From Impatiens glandulifera (Eukaryota > Streptophyta > Magnoliopsida > Ericales > Balsaminaceae): a DNA stretch of 64,000 nt. The stretch spans positions 50,099,852 through 50,163,851 of the forward strand of contig NC_061867.1 of the NCBI RefSeq assembly GCF_907164915.1, written 5' to 3'. Under the pieces are notes generated by a model. The model was not told where the DNA came from, ran no database searches, and was given only the letters and a program-made list of their open reading frames with translations. Shown here piece after piece: positions 25,801 to 37,589 of this stretch. A program made the position numbers and the translations under genes. Each line of letters opens with the position of its first letter. Positions within the stretch are counted from its first letter, which is position 1.

Positions 25801-28800
25801 GGAATTTATGTTTGAATATGGAATTTCTGATGATCATGGTTGGTCACAACATGATCCTACATAACGAATGAGAAACTTAACACTCTAGTATAACTTCCCT
25901 TTCTTATGTTTTATCACTGATTGGAATTTATTCAAACATATTTGTAGTCTGACTAACTTGGCTCTTAGAAGCAGATGTTTCACACGTAATTATGGTGAAG
26001 CTAATTTGCATTCTTGTGTGTTATTTTTGTGAGCAAATGGTGGTTTCCTATTTGCAGAAATTGGTGGAAAATTACCTGGTCAGAGCGGCCCACAGAAGTG
26101 ATAAATTTGCCCACATTCTTATATGGCAAATGGAGGTATACATATATTTTTTTATTTATTCTCCTTGTTCTAGCTTCAGAACAGTTTGGTTCTGCTACCG
26201 CTGCTACCATATTGTAACATTTTCTTTTGAGATTGGCAGGGTGAACTAGTACCGGAAACAGGAAAAGATCCTGTTGTTGCCAGCAAGGTATTTCCCTTCA
26301 AGATATTTCGTTTGTTTTCTTTTGTTATATATATCATGAAGTTATTGAATGTTTTGTATTTTCTTTGTAATATAATCTAGGCCTTCAGGACAGTGTAGGA
26401 AGAGATTTGATCAATAAGCTCCTACCTAGCTTTTTTAATTTCACACATTGAGAAGTACCACCATTATGTTAAAAATTACACAAAAGAAATAATCATACTA
26501 CATTAATACCCGAGGAAGGATACAAATTAGTGTATAGGTTTTTCGCAAAAAACTACATGATAGGTCATCATCATCTTCAAAGCTACAATAAGCATGAGAG
26601 TTCTATTGATACGAGAGGGGTTTCAGCTAGCGGATAACCCCGTTAATAAGCTGATTAGCAGTTAAGAGTTGATTAACAAAGCAGTTACTAACGTTGGGTT
26701 TCTGGCTCCCTCTTTTATGTTTCTTGGGCCTTGATTGATGTGGGTTATTTGAGACTACTTCCGAATAACCCACTATCCAATCAATGATCTTCTCATCAAT
26801 CAGATCATCCAAATCATTAACCAAATACCCTCTATTTAAATATATATATATATATATATATTTATACCCCTAATATCTTCTGTTACCCAAATAACTTCAT
26901 AGGTCTGGGTTTTTATGATTACAAGTCTTAACATCTTTAGATAAATATAATGTTACAACCAGAACCATGTGATATATGTGGATGTAGTCTAACATGGATC
27001 AATTTTTTCCTTTGCAGACTAGTTCTTTCCAAGCAATATTGCCTATTGTTAAGCAAAGAATAATTGATGGTTTCAATCCAAAGGCCCAAGATAACTATCA
27101 AAGAGAATTTGACTTTATCGATAAGGTGACATCTATATCTGGGGTGCTTTTCCCTCTTCCAAAGGAGGAAAGACGAGCAGGCATCAAAAGGTATTTCTCT
27201 ATGATAATTAAATGAAGCACCAGACCATGTATTTTGTACATGTGGATGTGCTTCTGGGAAACCTTTTTTTGTTTATACAAGTTTTTGTTATTCACTTGAG
27301 TTTGTTTTTCTTAGGGAGTTGGAAAAGATTACATTGAATGGGGACGACCTTTATCTTCCTACTGCCCTCAATAAACTTGTCAGAGGTATTCAGGTGGACA
27401 GTGGAATACCCTTACAGTCAGCTGCTAAAGTTCCTATTATGATAACATTTAATGTGGTGGAACGTGATGGAGATCTAAATGATGTGAAGCCTCTAGGTTG
27501 CATATTCAAGGTATAAATAATTCATGCATGCGCAGATTGTGGGACTGCATTATGAGTATAAAATCCCCCCTGTTTTTTTTTCTTTCCTCCTTAGTGGTCA
27601 CGGCCATGTTATACTAGATCAAAAAAATTCTAAACAGGCCCAAAGCATATTATAATTCCTAAAACATGAATAGATGAACAATAGACGATACTCTTTCTCC
27701 ATGTAGCTTATATTAGATTGTCTCCTTAACGAAGTTTAAGCAGATGTACAACAGTACAAAATATGCATTATAAAACTTCTAATACTGTAGCACCTCACCT
27801 ATATGGTCGCTGGATGTTTAAATAGATGTACAAACTTTTGAACGGAAAAAAGTCCTCAAATAAATATAAAAATATTGGCTATTTTCCCACATCTTCTATC
27901 ATCCCTCTTTCTTTCAAAATGTATTACAAATAGGCTATACTGTGAAGTATTAATCCTCCACACTCACCAAAAATAAAGGGAAGGTAAAAAGATAGTAGAT
28001 TAATTTGTTAATGTGAAGGAGCACATTCTCAAGGGTCTCCTGCATTCTTTATCTGACGCTAAATTTAATTGTGTCTGGTGAAGGTTGGAGATGATTGTCG
28101 TCAAGATCTCCTTGCTTTGCAAGTAATCTCACTGCTCAAGGATATATTCAGTGTCGTTGGACTTAACCTGTATTTGTGTCCCTATGGGGTGCTGCCTACT
28201 GGTCCTGAGAGAGGAATAATTGAGGTTGGCTAATTTTACTGTTTTTTTTCTCCTCTTTTATGATGTTCTTTATGGTTATATTCAATTTTATATACTTGAG
28301 GTTTTATACTTTTGAACATAGGTTCATGAATAATTTCATTAGATGATTTTTTTTAAGATCTAATGCAGTATTATACAGGTTGTGTCTAATTCAAGAAGCA
28401 GAAGTCAGATGGGTGAAACCAATGATGGTGGTCTTTATGAAATATTTCAACAAGATTATGGTCCTGTTGGTTCTGCAAGCTTTGAGGCTGCTCGTGAGAA
28501 CTTCATTGTTAGTAGTGCTGGTTATGCTGTTGCGAGTCTTTTGCTTCAACCAAAAGATAGACACAACGGGAATCTTTTATTTGATAGGTATATGTTTTTT
28601 TACCTCTTGTTAAAACTCATCCTTGTAGCTCTAGTGGAACAACTGGCAAATGATCATATAGAGCATTATGGGCCTTTTTTTGTGACTCGGGTTTAATCCC
28701 TGGGGTGGTTAGCAGGATTCCCCTTTAATTAGGGCACCTTTGGGCCTTTTTTCCATAGCTTAAAAAAAGAGTAAACCCATAAATAAGCCCTTAAAATATA

Positions 28801-30604
28801 TGTCTGCTAGCCTCCTCCAAGGAATTATTCTTATTTTTCATTCAAACTTTGAGCCACATAGGATCAGTTTTGCTAACGTCCATATCAGGCTGGTAGTTTA
28901 TATGAAAAAGAGCCCGATAAAAATGGTTCACATCAAAATGGTTTTATAGTTTAAGGACTTGTATAAAAAACAATAGTTTCAAGGGAGGATTTCAAAATTG
29001 ACGAATACTTTGAGGTCTTATTTATGGTTTTACTCCCATAAAACTTATAAATTTTTGCTTTGTTTTTTCCATTTATGAATAATTACTGAAATAACTTTTT
29101 CAACCCATCCATATGCACAACTGTTTATTAAGCGCATGGTGATTGGCTTTAATATTATAGTACTAAATTTTGAAAATTAAATGTGATCGCAGTGTGGGAA
29201 GACTGGTTCATATTGATTTTGGTTTTATCCTGGAAACATCACCTGGTGGAAACATGCGGTTTGAAAGTGCTCATTTTAAGTTGAGTCACGAAATGACTCA
29301 GTTACTTGACCCATCTGGCACAATGAAAAGTGAAACTTGGTTCCAGTTCGTGGGGTATGGATCCTCTCTGTTCTTTTCTTCTTTCATAATCTACATATCA
29401 TATATTAAGATAGGCGACGAGTCTTTACTAATCATTTCAAAGAGCACATGATTAGAAGATGAAAGTCTTAAAATACATCCATAATTGACTTGATTTGTTA
29501 TCTCGAATCCTTTCCAAAACAACACTTAATAATCAAATTAAAAAATAACTTTATGTTATCAAACTTCTACTGTTTATGTAAGAAGATGTGATAAACTAGG
29601 GTTATAAAAGAAAGGAGATCAAAACCAAAGAATATTATAGATTGAGAAATAAATAGCCCAAGTCTTCTCTTTTAACATACATAATCTAATAAGAAATACC
29701 CTAGCTACTTCCTCTACTTATAATAGTAAGCTAACAATATCTAACTAGTTATATTCTTCAACTAATTGGCTTAAGTCAGGCCCATCGATGCTTAGGTCCG
29801 TTATATTCTTCAACTATTAGGCTTAAGTTCAACAATTAATCACCATTTAACAATCAGATTAGAAGAAATGAAATGAACCTTGTGTATTTCCATGTCACAC
29901 TATTTTGATATGAATATTTAGAAATAATTTATCAAATTGGTTAGATCTAAAATAAGAACCTCCTTCTTATACGATCCTACTATGGATAGCCTCGACTTCA
30001 CCCATCTTAGGTTCCATAAGTGGGCAAAAGTTAAGTTTGTTTGATAAAACTGAAAATGAAGTATTTAGTTAGTTAAGGGGCGGGAAATAAATGTTGAATA
30101 AACCAAATAAAAAAATCTGAATTTTAAGTAGTTAATTAATATGTTGATAAAATATGGAATTAATACCTTTTATATGAGTTTACCGAATCAAGTCAAGTTT
30201 TCTAACTTAATTTAAGTTAAATCTAATAAAACTAAATGATCTTAAATAAAAGTTATGAAACACCAAATTGGTTTCATAAAATGTAGAGATGATTTAATTT
30301 GATTAATTAACATGGTTAAATTGAAACATTCTCTGGTGTATACAGTTTATGTGTGAAAGGTTACCTTGCTGCTCGTCGATACATGGATGGTATCATAAAC
30401 ACGGTACTGTTGATGATAGACAGCGGATTACCTTGCTTCAGTAGAGGCGATCCAATTGGGAATCTTCGCAAGAGATTTCATCCCGAAATGAGTGAAAGAG
30501 AGGCTGCGAATTTCATGATTCGAACATGCACAGATGCTTATAATAAATGGACCACTGCTGGATATGATTTGATTCAGTATCTGCAGCAGGGAATCGAGAA
30601 GTGA
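13790..30604 (+). CDS. PI4KA1: Phosphatidylinositol 4-kinase alpha, 26 exons
   Basis: Makes PI4P from phosphatidylinositol with ATP; in plants the alpha kinase works at the plasma membrane in a multi-protein complex. I read 26 exons: 13790-14710, 14782-15123, 15205-15366, 17690-17860, 17990-18148, 18225-18352, 18517-18823, 19339-19507, 19701-19918, 20824-20982, 21128-21310, 21384-21911, 22008-22367, 22926-23140, 23695-23872, 24030-24166, 24383-24536, 25140-25406, 26058-26135, 26240-26287, 27018-27190, 27315-27510, 28084-28224, 28379-28587, 29193-29354, 30346-30604. All borders are GT..AG, all phases agree, and the sum is 2007 residues, close to the roughly 2000 of the family. The N terminus [15 protein letters not shown] is typical of plant PI4K-alpha. 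The helical region lies near residues 1470-1650. The kinase domain has [11 protein letters not shown] (Lys1751), catalytic loop DRHNGN (Asp1858, Asn1863), DFG at 1876-1878, and ends [11 protein letters not shown]. No stop or frameshift was found. Confidence 0.95.
15450..15780 (-). mobile_element. LINE fragment (zf-RVT region) in intron
   Basis: On the minus strand the sequence reads [20 protein letters not shown], then [20 protein letters not shown] and TIDHI. This is the pattern of the zinc-binding reverse-transcriptase region of plant non-LTR elements (W.A......T...L..RG......C.LC....ET..HL). It is only about 100 codons and lacks the reverse transcriptase core, so it is a dead fragment. Confidence 0.7.
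17280..17510 (-). mobile_element. LINE-like C-terminal fragment in intron
   Basis: The minus strand gives [20 protein letters not shown] in one frame, like the WxxxIYxIWxERNxRxF tail of plant LINE polyproteins, and then stops. Its order relative to the zf-RVT piece at 15450-15780 is wrong for one collinear element, so it is probably a separate insertion. Confidence 0.5.
26288..27017 (+). other. PI4K-alpha intron 20
   Basis: Non-coding. It contains a short (TA)n run at about 26839-26861 and no recognisable transposon coding sequence. Confidence 0.6.
29355..30345 (+). other. PI4K-alpha intron 25 (last intron)
   Basis: About 1 kb of AT-rich non-coding sequence with a short near-repeat (ATATTCTTCAACTAATTGGC and ATATTCTTCAACTATTAGGC near 29750-29825). 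No gene is seen. Confidence 0.6.
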
Positions 30605-30936
30605 AAACACGAGGAAGAAGAAGATTTTCTCATTTTTTTAAAACATGAAATCGTATTATTTTTATGTATCTCATTATTAGGAGCCAATTTTTTTCTCAAG
30701 GTTTAACCACTGTTAGTTCTGGTGAAGAGTTTGTAATATTATTGAGCACATAGATTATCTCACTAATTGTAATTGACAGTGGAATCCCTTGATATTTGTA
30801 TCCAAAAACTGAAATGGCCAAAACTTATACCAATTAATTATTAGTATGGGCTTGTTTGATCTCGGGTTGTTTCAAAATAATCTATTGTAAAATAGTATTT
30901 TAATATTTTACTTGATTATTTAAATATGTTGTTACG
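30605..30936 (+). other. PI4K-alpha 3' flank and probable 3' UTR
   Basis: Follows the TGA at 30602-30604 and is AT-rich. The exact cleavage site is not determined; no other gene is seen before the change to GC-richer organelle-like DNA at about 30937. Confidence 0.5.
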
Positions 30937-31925
30937 GAAAAAGAGGAGTCGATACAATGGCATGCCCCAAGTCATAAATAAGGCCCGACCCTTCCGAGAG
31001 TGAATGAAATTCTAATTTATAGAGTAGAGGATCAAAACGAAAGAAGAGACATTTATGGCTCGACGCCAAAGACAAATTTTGCCGAGACGAGGGTGCAACT
31101 TGCGTGACGGTTGTGAGGAGGGAACAGAGGAAAAAAAAGGCGATAAGCGAACAGATTTTCGGGCAGAAAAGGAACGGGGAACTTCGTGATTTTTAAAAAG
31201 TGACAAAGAAATAATAGGAGTCCACCGCACTTCTCACGAAAGTTTAAAGATAGAATCAAGGTAAAGCCTCATCCAGCTAGTAGAAGCTTTTGATTCCCTT
31301 CTAATCCTTTACCGTCCAACAAACATTTCTAGTACCAACTAATTCATTCGGGCGAGACTTCGCCAGAAGCAAGCAAGACGATGGCGCTCTACTTCTCCGA
31401 CGTACATTTCAAGAATATGAATGACTCGCTATGAACTCGCGGTTTTTGGGTCATAATAAGAAGATTAGGTAATAGAGATGGCCGAATGGTTCAAGTTGTA
31501 GCATTAGAACTGCTATGTAGGCTTTTGCGAGGGTTCAAATCCCTCTCTTTTCGTACCCAAGATCGAGAATTTCCCATGTCTTGTGATCCCTCTTTGGGTT
31601 TGTGGATTATGACCAATCCCTTCTCTGTCTCTGCCCTTGCTCCTGACTCCTTAAGATTTGAAGTCCTCTCCCTTTATTGTTTGTTGATCCTGCTCATACC
31701 TTCCTTCCCCTTCTTAGCCCGGTGAGGTCCAACAAAATTATATTTTTATCACAAAGAAGTGATAGGAAGAGAATACTGCTGGCGGTGGGAAGACAAAGAA
31801 TTTCAGGTTTCGCTCGCTCTAACGCTCGTTTAGTAGACAGTGAGTGGAGTGCATAAGCCCCGAGAGGCGAGCTTTTGAAAGGTGGATTCAAGGTCCAAAG
31901 TAGTATTTTTGAGTAGTGGCGTTGA
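30937..31925. other. Organelle-derived insertion (mitochondrial-type, with plastid-like tRNA)
   Basis: About 1 kb is visibly richer in G+C than the flanks and contains a plastid-type trnS gene in a setting that does not read like nuclear repeats. Phrases such as CGGGCGAGACTTCGCCAGAAG and CCCGAGAGGCGAG have the style of plant mitochondrial DNA, and plastid-derived trnS is common in plant mitochondrial genomes, so a NUMT is preferred over a direct plastid insertion. Borders are judged from base composition only. Confidence 0.6.
31472..31553 (+). pseudogene. trnS-GGA: Plastid-type trnS (GGA) pseudogene
   Basis: The sequence follows plastid trnS-GGA closely: AGAGATGGCCGAATGGTTCAA, then GTAGCATTAGAACTGCTATG and GAGGGTTCAAATCCCTCTCTTT. 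Two defects are visible. The anticodon position reads AGA instead of GGA, and the variable arm is short by about five bases (GCTTTTGCGAGGG, where the usual form has GTTTACCGAGGG). The 3' end is followed by TCG, not a clean acceptor match. It is unlikely to be a working tRNA in the nucleus. Confidence 0.75.
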
Positions 31926-31934
31926 TAGGGTAAT

Positions 31935-32645
31935 AGACGACTTTAATCAATCTCTAGATCTTCTCATTGATGGCAATTTTTTTTTTTAATTTGTAAAATT
32001 GAAAATTATTTGAAAAAGGTAAGTCTTTATTTTGAAAAATATTAGTTATATATATAATTTTTATAAATTAATTATTTTTAAAATATATTATTAATTAAAA
32101 AATAATAATAAATAAGTGACCCAAAAAAAACACATTAAAATTAATGCACATGTAGTAGAAAAGTCCCGCTTTGTTTTTTAAGAGGATTTTTTTTCCTCTA
32201 GTTCTATTGTTTTAAGAATAACTAGTATTTGGTAAAGTTATAAAAATATTAATATTATTTTTATTTTGAATAACACAATATACAGATTTAATAATGTAAA
32301 AATTGTCGTGATTATACACCAATAAGATAGTCGAAACCATTTTCAGTATTTTTAAATAATTTATATATATAATTTTTATAAATTAATTAATTTTAAAATA
32401 TATATTATTAATTAAAAAATAATAATAAATAAGTGACACAAAAAAAACACATTAAAATATTATTATATATATATATATTTTTAAATATATTATATTTTAT
32501 GATAAAAATTGTGGGCCCAATAAATGTAAGAAATATTCACTATAAAAAATAAAATGTAAATATATTTCAAAAAAAGAAGCAATATAAGACCGTTATATTC
32601 ACGCGATATATTTTCCCTCCATTGGTCCTATTTATAGATTTTTCT
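31935..32645. repeat. AT-rich segmental repeat, copy A1
   Basis: Begins TTTAATCAATCTCTAGATCT and includes TGATTATACACCAATAAGAT and TAAAATGTAAATATATTTCA, ending near AAGACCGTTATATTCACGCG. The same phrases recur in the same order at 42105-42860 directly upstream of the NAC gene, and partly at 32690-33300. It has no coding sequence. Confidence 0.75.
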
Positions 32646-32689
32646 CTCTCATTCTATATTATACTTTATATGGGACAATTCTTTTTTAA

Positions 32690-33299
<610 letters not shown>

Positions 33300-33300
<1 letters not shown>

Positions 33301-34067
33301 CAAATAATATATCCGTCCAAGACTTGGAATTTTCGGTCCTAAAAACAGACCTCTCGGTCCTAGGTGAAAATTATCGGTCGGATTTTTTGGTCCTAGCTCA
33401 AAAACATCAGTCGAACCTCTCGATCCTAGATAAAGAACATAAGTCCTAGGTTAAGAACAACGGTCTTGGGTCTCGGTCATATGCTCGATTTTCTCGGTCC
33501 TATGTTTCAGTCCGGACCGAGGATCCTCGGACGAATATCTCGGTCCTAGACTAACAAGCATCAGTCCTTAAGAACATCAAAGGTTCATTTTTTAATTCGT
33601 TTTTTTAGCTTTGATTAACTTGGATGATGATCAATTTGTTCAAAACAGTTTGTGATCAAAAATCGAATTTTTGATTTTAAAGTGTGAGGAGTTATTCAAT
33701 GGTTTCCTTATATTACAAATACTTGATTAGTACCAAAACAAGAACACTGGTTTCTTGTGACCAAATCAAGAACTCAAAATTTTTATTTATTTTGAAATTT
33801 TGATTTTAATCAAACATGATCGGGATGAATCAATCATGATCCAAACAGTTGTCCAACATCATTACAATCATGTTGGGAAGCTTTTTGGGCTATGATTCAA
33901 CATAATTAACCCAAGAACAACAAACCCGTTTTTTTATTTTGAAAAATCAAATTTGGAATTTTGCTATTTAGATCGATTGGTCGGTTCTATCATATCTAGG
34001 GATGAATTTTCAACCATAAAACACCAAAAATAGCAAGCATATAAATTTCTATAATTTAAAATATAAA
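33300..34067. repeat. Repeat DNA with degenerate CGGTCCTAG motifs
   Basis: Bases 33320-33570 hold a dozen degenerate copies of TCTCGGTCCTAGGT-type motifs (CGGTCCT, GGTCCTAG, CGATCCTAG). The remainder, up to 34067, is AT-rich with phrases such as AACAGTTTGTGATCAAA. No gene is seen; it is probably part of a retrotransposon-derived repeat that continues into 34068-34225. Confidence 0.5.
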
Positions 34068-34225
34068 AATTTCAAATTCAAACTGTAAATATGAATTAGA
34101 GGGTGACTGAAACCTTACAAAGACTTGAAGAACACTCCTTGATCCTTAAGGAATCTTTCTTGATGATTCGATCCAAGTTTTAAGGCTTCAAACATAAAAT
34201 TCGAAAAATGTGAAAGCTTCAAGCT
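34068..34225. repeat. Dispersed repeat R, copy 1, left half (split by copia insertion)
   Basis: Reads TTCAAATTCAAACTGTAAAT through AAGGCTTCAAACATAAAATT and stops at AAGCT, immediately before the copia LTR. The other half resumes at 37316. The intact paralogue is at 39808-40060. Confidence 0.85.
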
Positions 34226-34469
34226 TGAAAGAATCCTTGACAATGGTGAATCAACAAGATGAGAGAATGTTGAATTAGGGTTTTCAGAGAGAAAAATGAG
34301 AAACGACAATGAGGATTATTAGCTCCTCTGCCTTTTAATATTAAAATGTAATAATTACAAAGCAATCCTTAAATGATTGTTTTGTTTACATTTAGGTATA
34401 TGAACAACACAATGTATTAAAATATAACCTAACTTAATAAATATAACAAACTTAACATACTATTTTACA
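34226..34469 (-). repeat. Copia element 1, 3' LTR
   Basis: 244 bp, TG...CA on the minus strand, next to the purine-rich tract at 34470-34481. Equal in length to its partner at 37072-37315 with about 2 percent difference by eye. Confidence 0.9.
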
Positions 34470-35148
34470 TCCCCTCCTCAAGATGGACATCTTGAAGACT
34501 AAGTTTGTTCCTTAATTCTGAAAATGGATGGCAGTCTAATGCTTTTGTAAAAATATCAGCAAGCTGAGACTTGGACGAAATATGCTGCAACGAAATAATT
34601 CCAGCTTTAAATTTGTCTCGTACAACATGACAATCAATTTCAATGTGCTTCGTTCTTTCATGAAAAACTAGATTTTCGGAGATGTGGATCGCCGCTTGAT
34701 TGTCACACCAAAGTCTGACTGGAAATGTTGTTTTGACTCCCAAGTCATTTAGAAGATAACATATCCATTGGATCTCACATACCGTAGTCGCAAGACTACG
34801 ATATTCGGCCTCTGCAGATGATCGTGAGACTGTTGTTTGTTTCTTGGTTTTCCATGAAACTGCTACAATACCCAATCTAATATAATATCCTGTGACTGAT
34901 CGTCTTGAATCTGGACAAGAAGCTCAATCTGAATCTGAAAAACTCTCAAGAATCAAATCATTATTAGCAGAGTAGTATGTCCCAAGAGAAGGACAACCCT
35001 TTAAATACCTTACAATTTTCAAGGCTGTCTTCCAATGTGTCATGGAAGGTTTTTGCATAAATTGACTTAGTTGTTGAACCGCAAAAGTAATATCAGGACG
35101 AGTCAAATTTAGAGCTGGAATTATTTCGTTGCAGCATATTCTGTCCAA
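34465..35148 (-). pseudogene. Copia reverse transcriptase end and RNase H
   Basis: The frame at 34924-35148 begins with the conserved LNLTRPDITFAVQQLSQFMQ. After a stop and a gap, the frame at 34465-34875 carries the RNase H part: [36 protein letters not shown] and [10 protein letters not shown], ending ahead of the LTR. Everything N-terminal to LNLTRPD (reverse transcriptase fingers and palm including the YVDD box, and integrase) is absent. Stops separate the two frames. Confidence 0.85.
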
Positions 35149-35426
35149 GTCTCAGCTTGCTGATATTTTTACAAAAGCATTAGACTGCCATCTATTTTCA
35201 GAATTAAGGAACAAACTTAGTCTTCAAGATGTCCATCTTGAGGAGGGGATGTAAAATAGTATGTTAAGTCTGTTCTATTTATTAAGTTAGGTTATATTTT
35301 AATACATTGTGTTGTTCATATACCTAAATGTAAACAAAACAATCATTTAAGGATTGCTTTGTAATTATTACATTTTAATATTAAAAGGCAGGGAGTTGAT
35401 AATCCTCATTGTCGTTTCTCATTTTT
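35097..35426 (+). repeat. Inverted copy of the copia element's own 3' end
   Basis: Bases 35110-35249 read, on the plus strand, the RNase H end (CTTGCTGATATTTTTACAAA, TCTTCAAGATGTCCATCTTG) and GAGGAGGGG. Bases 35250-35426 are the first 177 bp of the LTR (TGTAAAATAGTATGTTAAG...). The same sequence occurs in opposite orientation at about 34293-34606, so the two form a roughly 315-bp inverted repeat with a 500-bp spacer. The junction near 35100-35109 falls on CAAATTTA, a string shared by the reverse transcriptase and RNase H sequences. Confidence 0.85.
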
Positions 35427-35933
35427 AAAAACTTCTCCATAAGAGTGATCATTATCAAAAAGAAATAGATTCTGCTTCCTAGTCCCTTTTCCCAAAATAA
35501 CATTTATTTGAAGGTCCTGCAAAAGACATTCATTTAAAGAAAAATTGAATTGAATTTCATTAGTTTCAATAAGCTTTGCAACAGACAACAAATTATATTT
35601 GAAGTCTGGTGCAAACATAACATCTATGAGGTGTAGATTTTTATTTAACAAAACTGCTCCCATTTCTGTAATGGTTTTCTTAGAACCATCAGGTAAATAT
35701 AAACTTAGAGGTTTCTTAATAACATGGAGATTATGCATTAGATTTCTATTATTACAAATATGTATACTAGCACCAGAATCTATAATCCATGTAGTATTTA
35801 ATTTGTTCAAATCATTAAGACTTAAACTGTAATTCATAACAGAGTTAATTTGTTTAAAATAAGTTGTTGGGGGTACTTTCTTGAGAATATGAAAAAAGTT
35901 TACCTGAGTTGAAGTTGGAGTTGTTTCCTTCAT
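35406..35933 (-). pseudogene. Copia protease and pre-integrase region
   Basis: The minus-strand frame carries the aspartic protease motif WIIDSGASIHICNNRNLM and continues through LLSVAKLIETNEIQFNF, typical of the region between protease and integrase in copia polyproteins. It ends where the inverted 3'-end copy begins; the HHCC zinc finger and the DDE core of integrase are missing. Confidence 0.85.
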
Positions 35934-35934
35934 T

Positions 35935-37050
35935 TCATTTTAAATCTTTCATGTTCTTCATGAAGGCTTTGAAAAGTTTGAAATCCAAATCTGATGCGTT
36001 TTCTGGACTGCTATTGGCATCAAGTGGATTGGAGGCAGTTGCATTAACACAGTTTTTCCTCCTTTGATCCTTTGGTTGCTTGTACCACTCAGGGTATCCT
36101 ATTATCTTGAAACAGCCTTCTTTAACATGACCTTGCATGTTACAGTGTTGACATGTTGCATTTTTGTAGGGATTCTTATCAGTTCCATTTTTTTGCTTAA
36201 CAGAAGAAGATCTCCCTTCAGAAGCAGTAGTCTTTCCAATGTTTTGTTCTTTGTACCCATGACTGTCTTTTGTGAACATAACATTGAAGTTTTCAGTGCG
36301 CTCCATGTCTACCTCCCTTTGATTTCCACATTTAAAAGGATCGTGAAAGCTTTGTGGATGCTAGGTAATGGATCTGTAGTCAGTATGTTGTCTTTGATAT
36401 GTTCATAACTTTCATTTAGACCCATCAAAAACTCAAGCAGTCTGTCTTCTTCATCATCAAGAATCACTTGTTGTCCAACCTCAATAGTATCTGAGCTTGG
36501 TTGTTCTCTCTTACTAGAGACTAAAGGTTTAAGTCCTCTAAGCTCCTGCCATAACATTTTAAATTTTGAATAGTATTTTTCTAGGGTTAGAGAACCCTGT
36601 TTGATGCTGCTAATTTTTTTCTTAACTCCATATCTTCTTGGTCCATTATTCCTTTCGTAACATCCTTTAAGTTCAGACCAAAGATCTTGTGTAGTAGCAT
36701 TTTCTTGAAAATTTTGTTTCAGATCTTCAGACATCGCATTCATAATCCAAGATCGAACCATAGTATCAACAATATTCCATTGTTGAGCTTCAAGAGGATC
36801 TTTTGGCTTAGGACATGACCCATCTAGAAACCCTAACTTTATTTTTGCAGTTAGGGCTAGCTTAATCGATTTGCACAAACAAAAGTAATTGTTACCTGTT
36901 AAAATTGTCGAATAGATGATTGAGTTGGGGTTGTCGGAGCTATGAAGGAACAAAGGATCAAAATTATATTTTCTCTTCTGATTTGTTGTCAAACTGTCGC
37001 CTATCTCCATGACTGGATTAACCACAATATGTTTGCACCAAGAGTACCTT
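35935..37050 (-). pseudogene. Copia gag with zinc knuckle
   Basis: Two neighbouring minus-strand frames. 36309-37211 includes YSTILTGNNYFCLCKSIKLA, LGFLDGSCPKP and WNIVDTMVRSWIMNAMSEDL, the N-terminal gag pattern of copia elements. 35935-36306 includes the zinc knuckle CQHCNMQGHVKEGCFK (CX2CX4HX4C) and EWYKQPK. A frameshift near 36307 separates them. The real start is probably close to 37010, ahead of which lie the primer site and LTR. Confidence 0.8.
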
Positions 37051-37071
37051 ATACCCTGCGCTCTGATACCA

Positions 37072-37315
37072 TGAAAGAATCCTTGACAATGGTGAATCAA
37101 CAAGATGAGAGAATGTTGAATTAGGGTTTTCAGAGAGAAAAATGAGATACGACAATGAGGATTATTAGCTCCCCTGCCTTTTAATATTAAAATGTAATAA
37201 TTACAAAGCAATCCTTAAATGATTGTCTTGTTTACATTTAGGTATATGAACAACACAATGTATTAAAATATAACATAACTTAATAAATAGAACAAACTTA
37301 ACATACTATTTTACA
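37072..37315 (-). repeat. Copia element 1, 5' LTR
   Basis: The partner of 34226-34469, followed on the element strand by the tRNA primer site at 37060-37071. It ends at the AAGCT target duplication. Confidence 0.9.
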
Positions 37316-37420
37316 AAGCTTTAATGGCAGATTTTGATTTTCTTCGATTTGAAGGTTATGAGTTGGTTCCTTGGATTCGGAATGACACAGGGTGTATTTA
37401 TAATGTCTTGAGTCGTCATT
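37316..37420. repeat. Dispersed repeat R, copy 1, right half
   Basis: Resumes AAGCTTTAATGGCAGATTTT and follows the intact copy at 39961-40060 base for base, with few changes, up to GTCTTGAGTCG near 37416, after which the two copies diverge. Confidence 0.85.
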
Positions 37421-37589
37421 GATAATCCTTGCTCTTAGTTTTTTCACACATTCTAATTCTCTTATCAATATCGGTATTCACTTAATGTCGTCGTTGATAT
37501 TGTTAATTATCAACATCGATGTTACCCTAAAGCCGTCATTGATAATTTGGCATTTTTTATTTTTATTGAACCTGTTTCATATTTTGTTA
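37421..37589. other. Spacer with CGTCATTGATAAT-type repeats
   Basis: Contains four variants of CGTCGTTGATAT / CGTCATTGATAAT and an inverse ATTATCAACATCGATG. These could be subterminal repeats of the adjacent CACTA fragment. ACTACTATTAGAAAAAAA near 37589 looks like a CACTA terminus, which would place the repeats outside it, so the boundary is unresolved. Confidence 0.4.

Larger units (their letters stand above)
34226..37315 (-). mobile_element. Ty1/copia LTR retrotransposon, internally deleted and rearranged
   Basis: A complete 3.09-kb insertion on the minus strand. LTRs of 244 bp (34226-34469 and 37072-37315) begin TG and end CA on the element strand and differ at about five positions. The primer site GCTCTGATACCA (complement of initiator tRNA-Met end) is at 37060-37071; the polypurine tract GAGGAGGGGATG (complement) is next to 34470. 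The target duplication AAGCT occurs at 34221-34225 and 37316-37320. Inside are gag, protease and a short pre-integrase piece, then a reversed copy of the element's own 3' end, then the end of reverse transcriptase and RNase H. Integrase and most of reverse transcriptase are missing, so any movement needed proteins from other elements. Confidence 0.9.

Noticed and set aside
31486..31725. 79-codon frame across the tRNA-like sequence
   Set aside because: Reads through the trnS pseudogene and organelle spacer, no protein similarity recognised.
36309..37211. Whole 300-codon frame as a gag start
   Set aside because: Its first part reads through the LTR and primer site; gag itself can only begin after 37060 on the minus strand.
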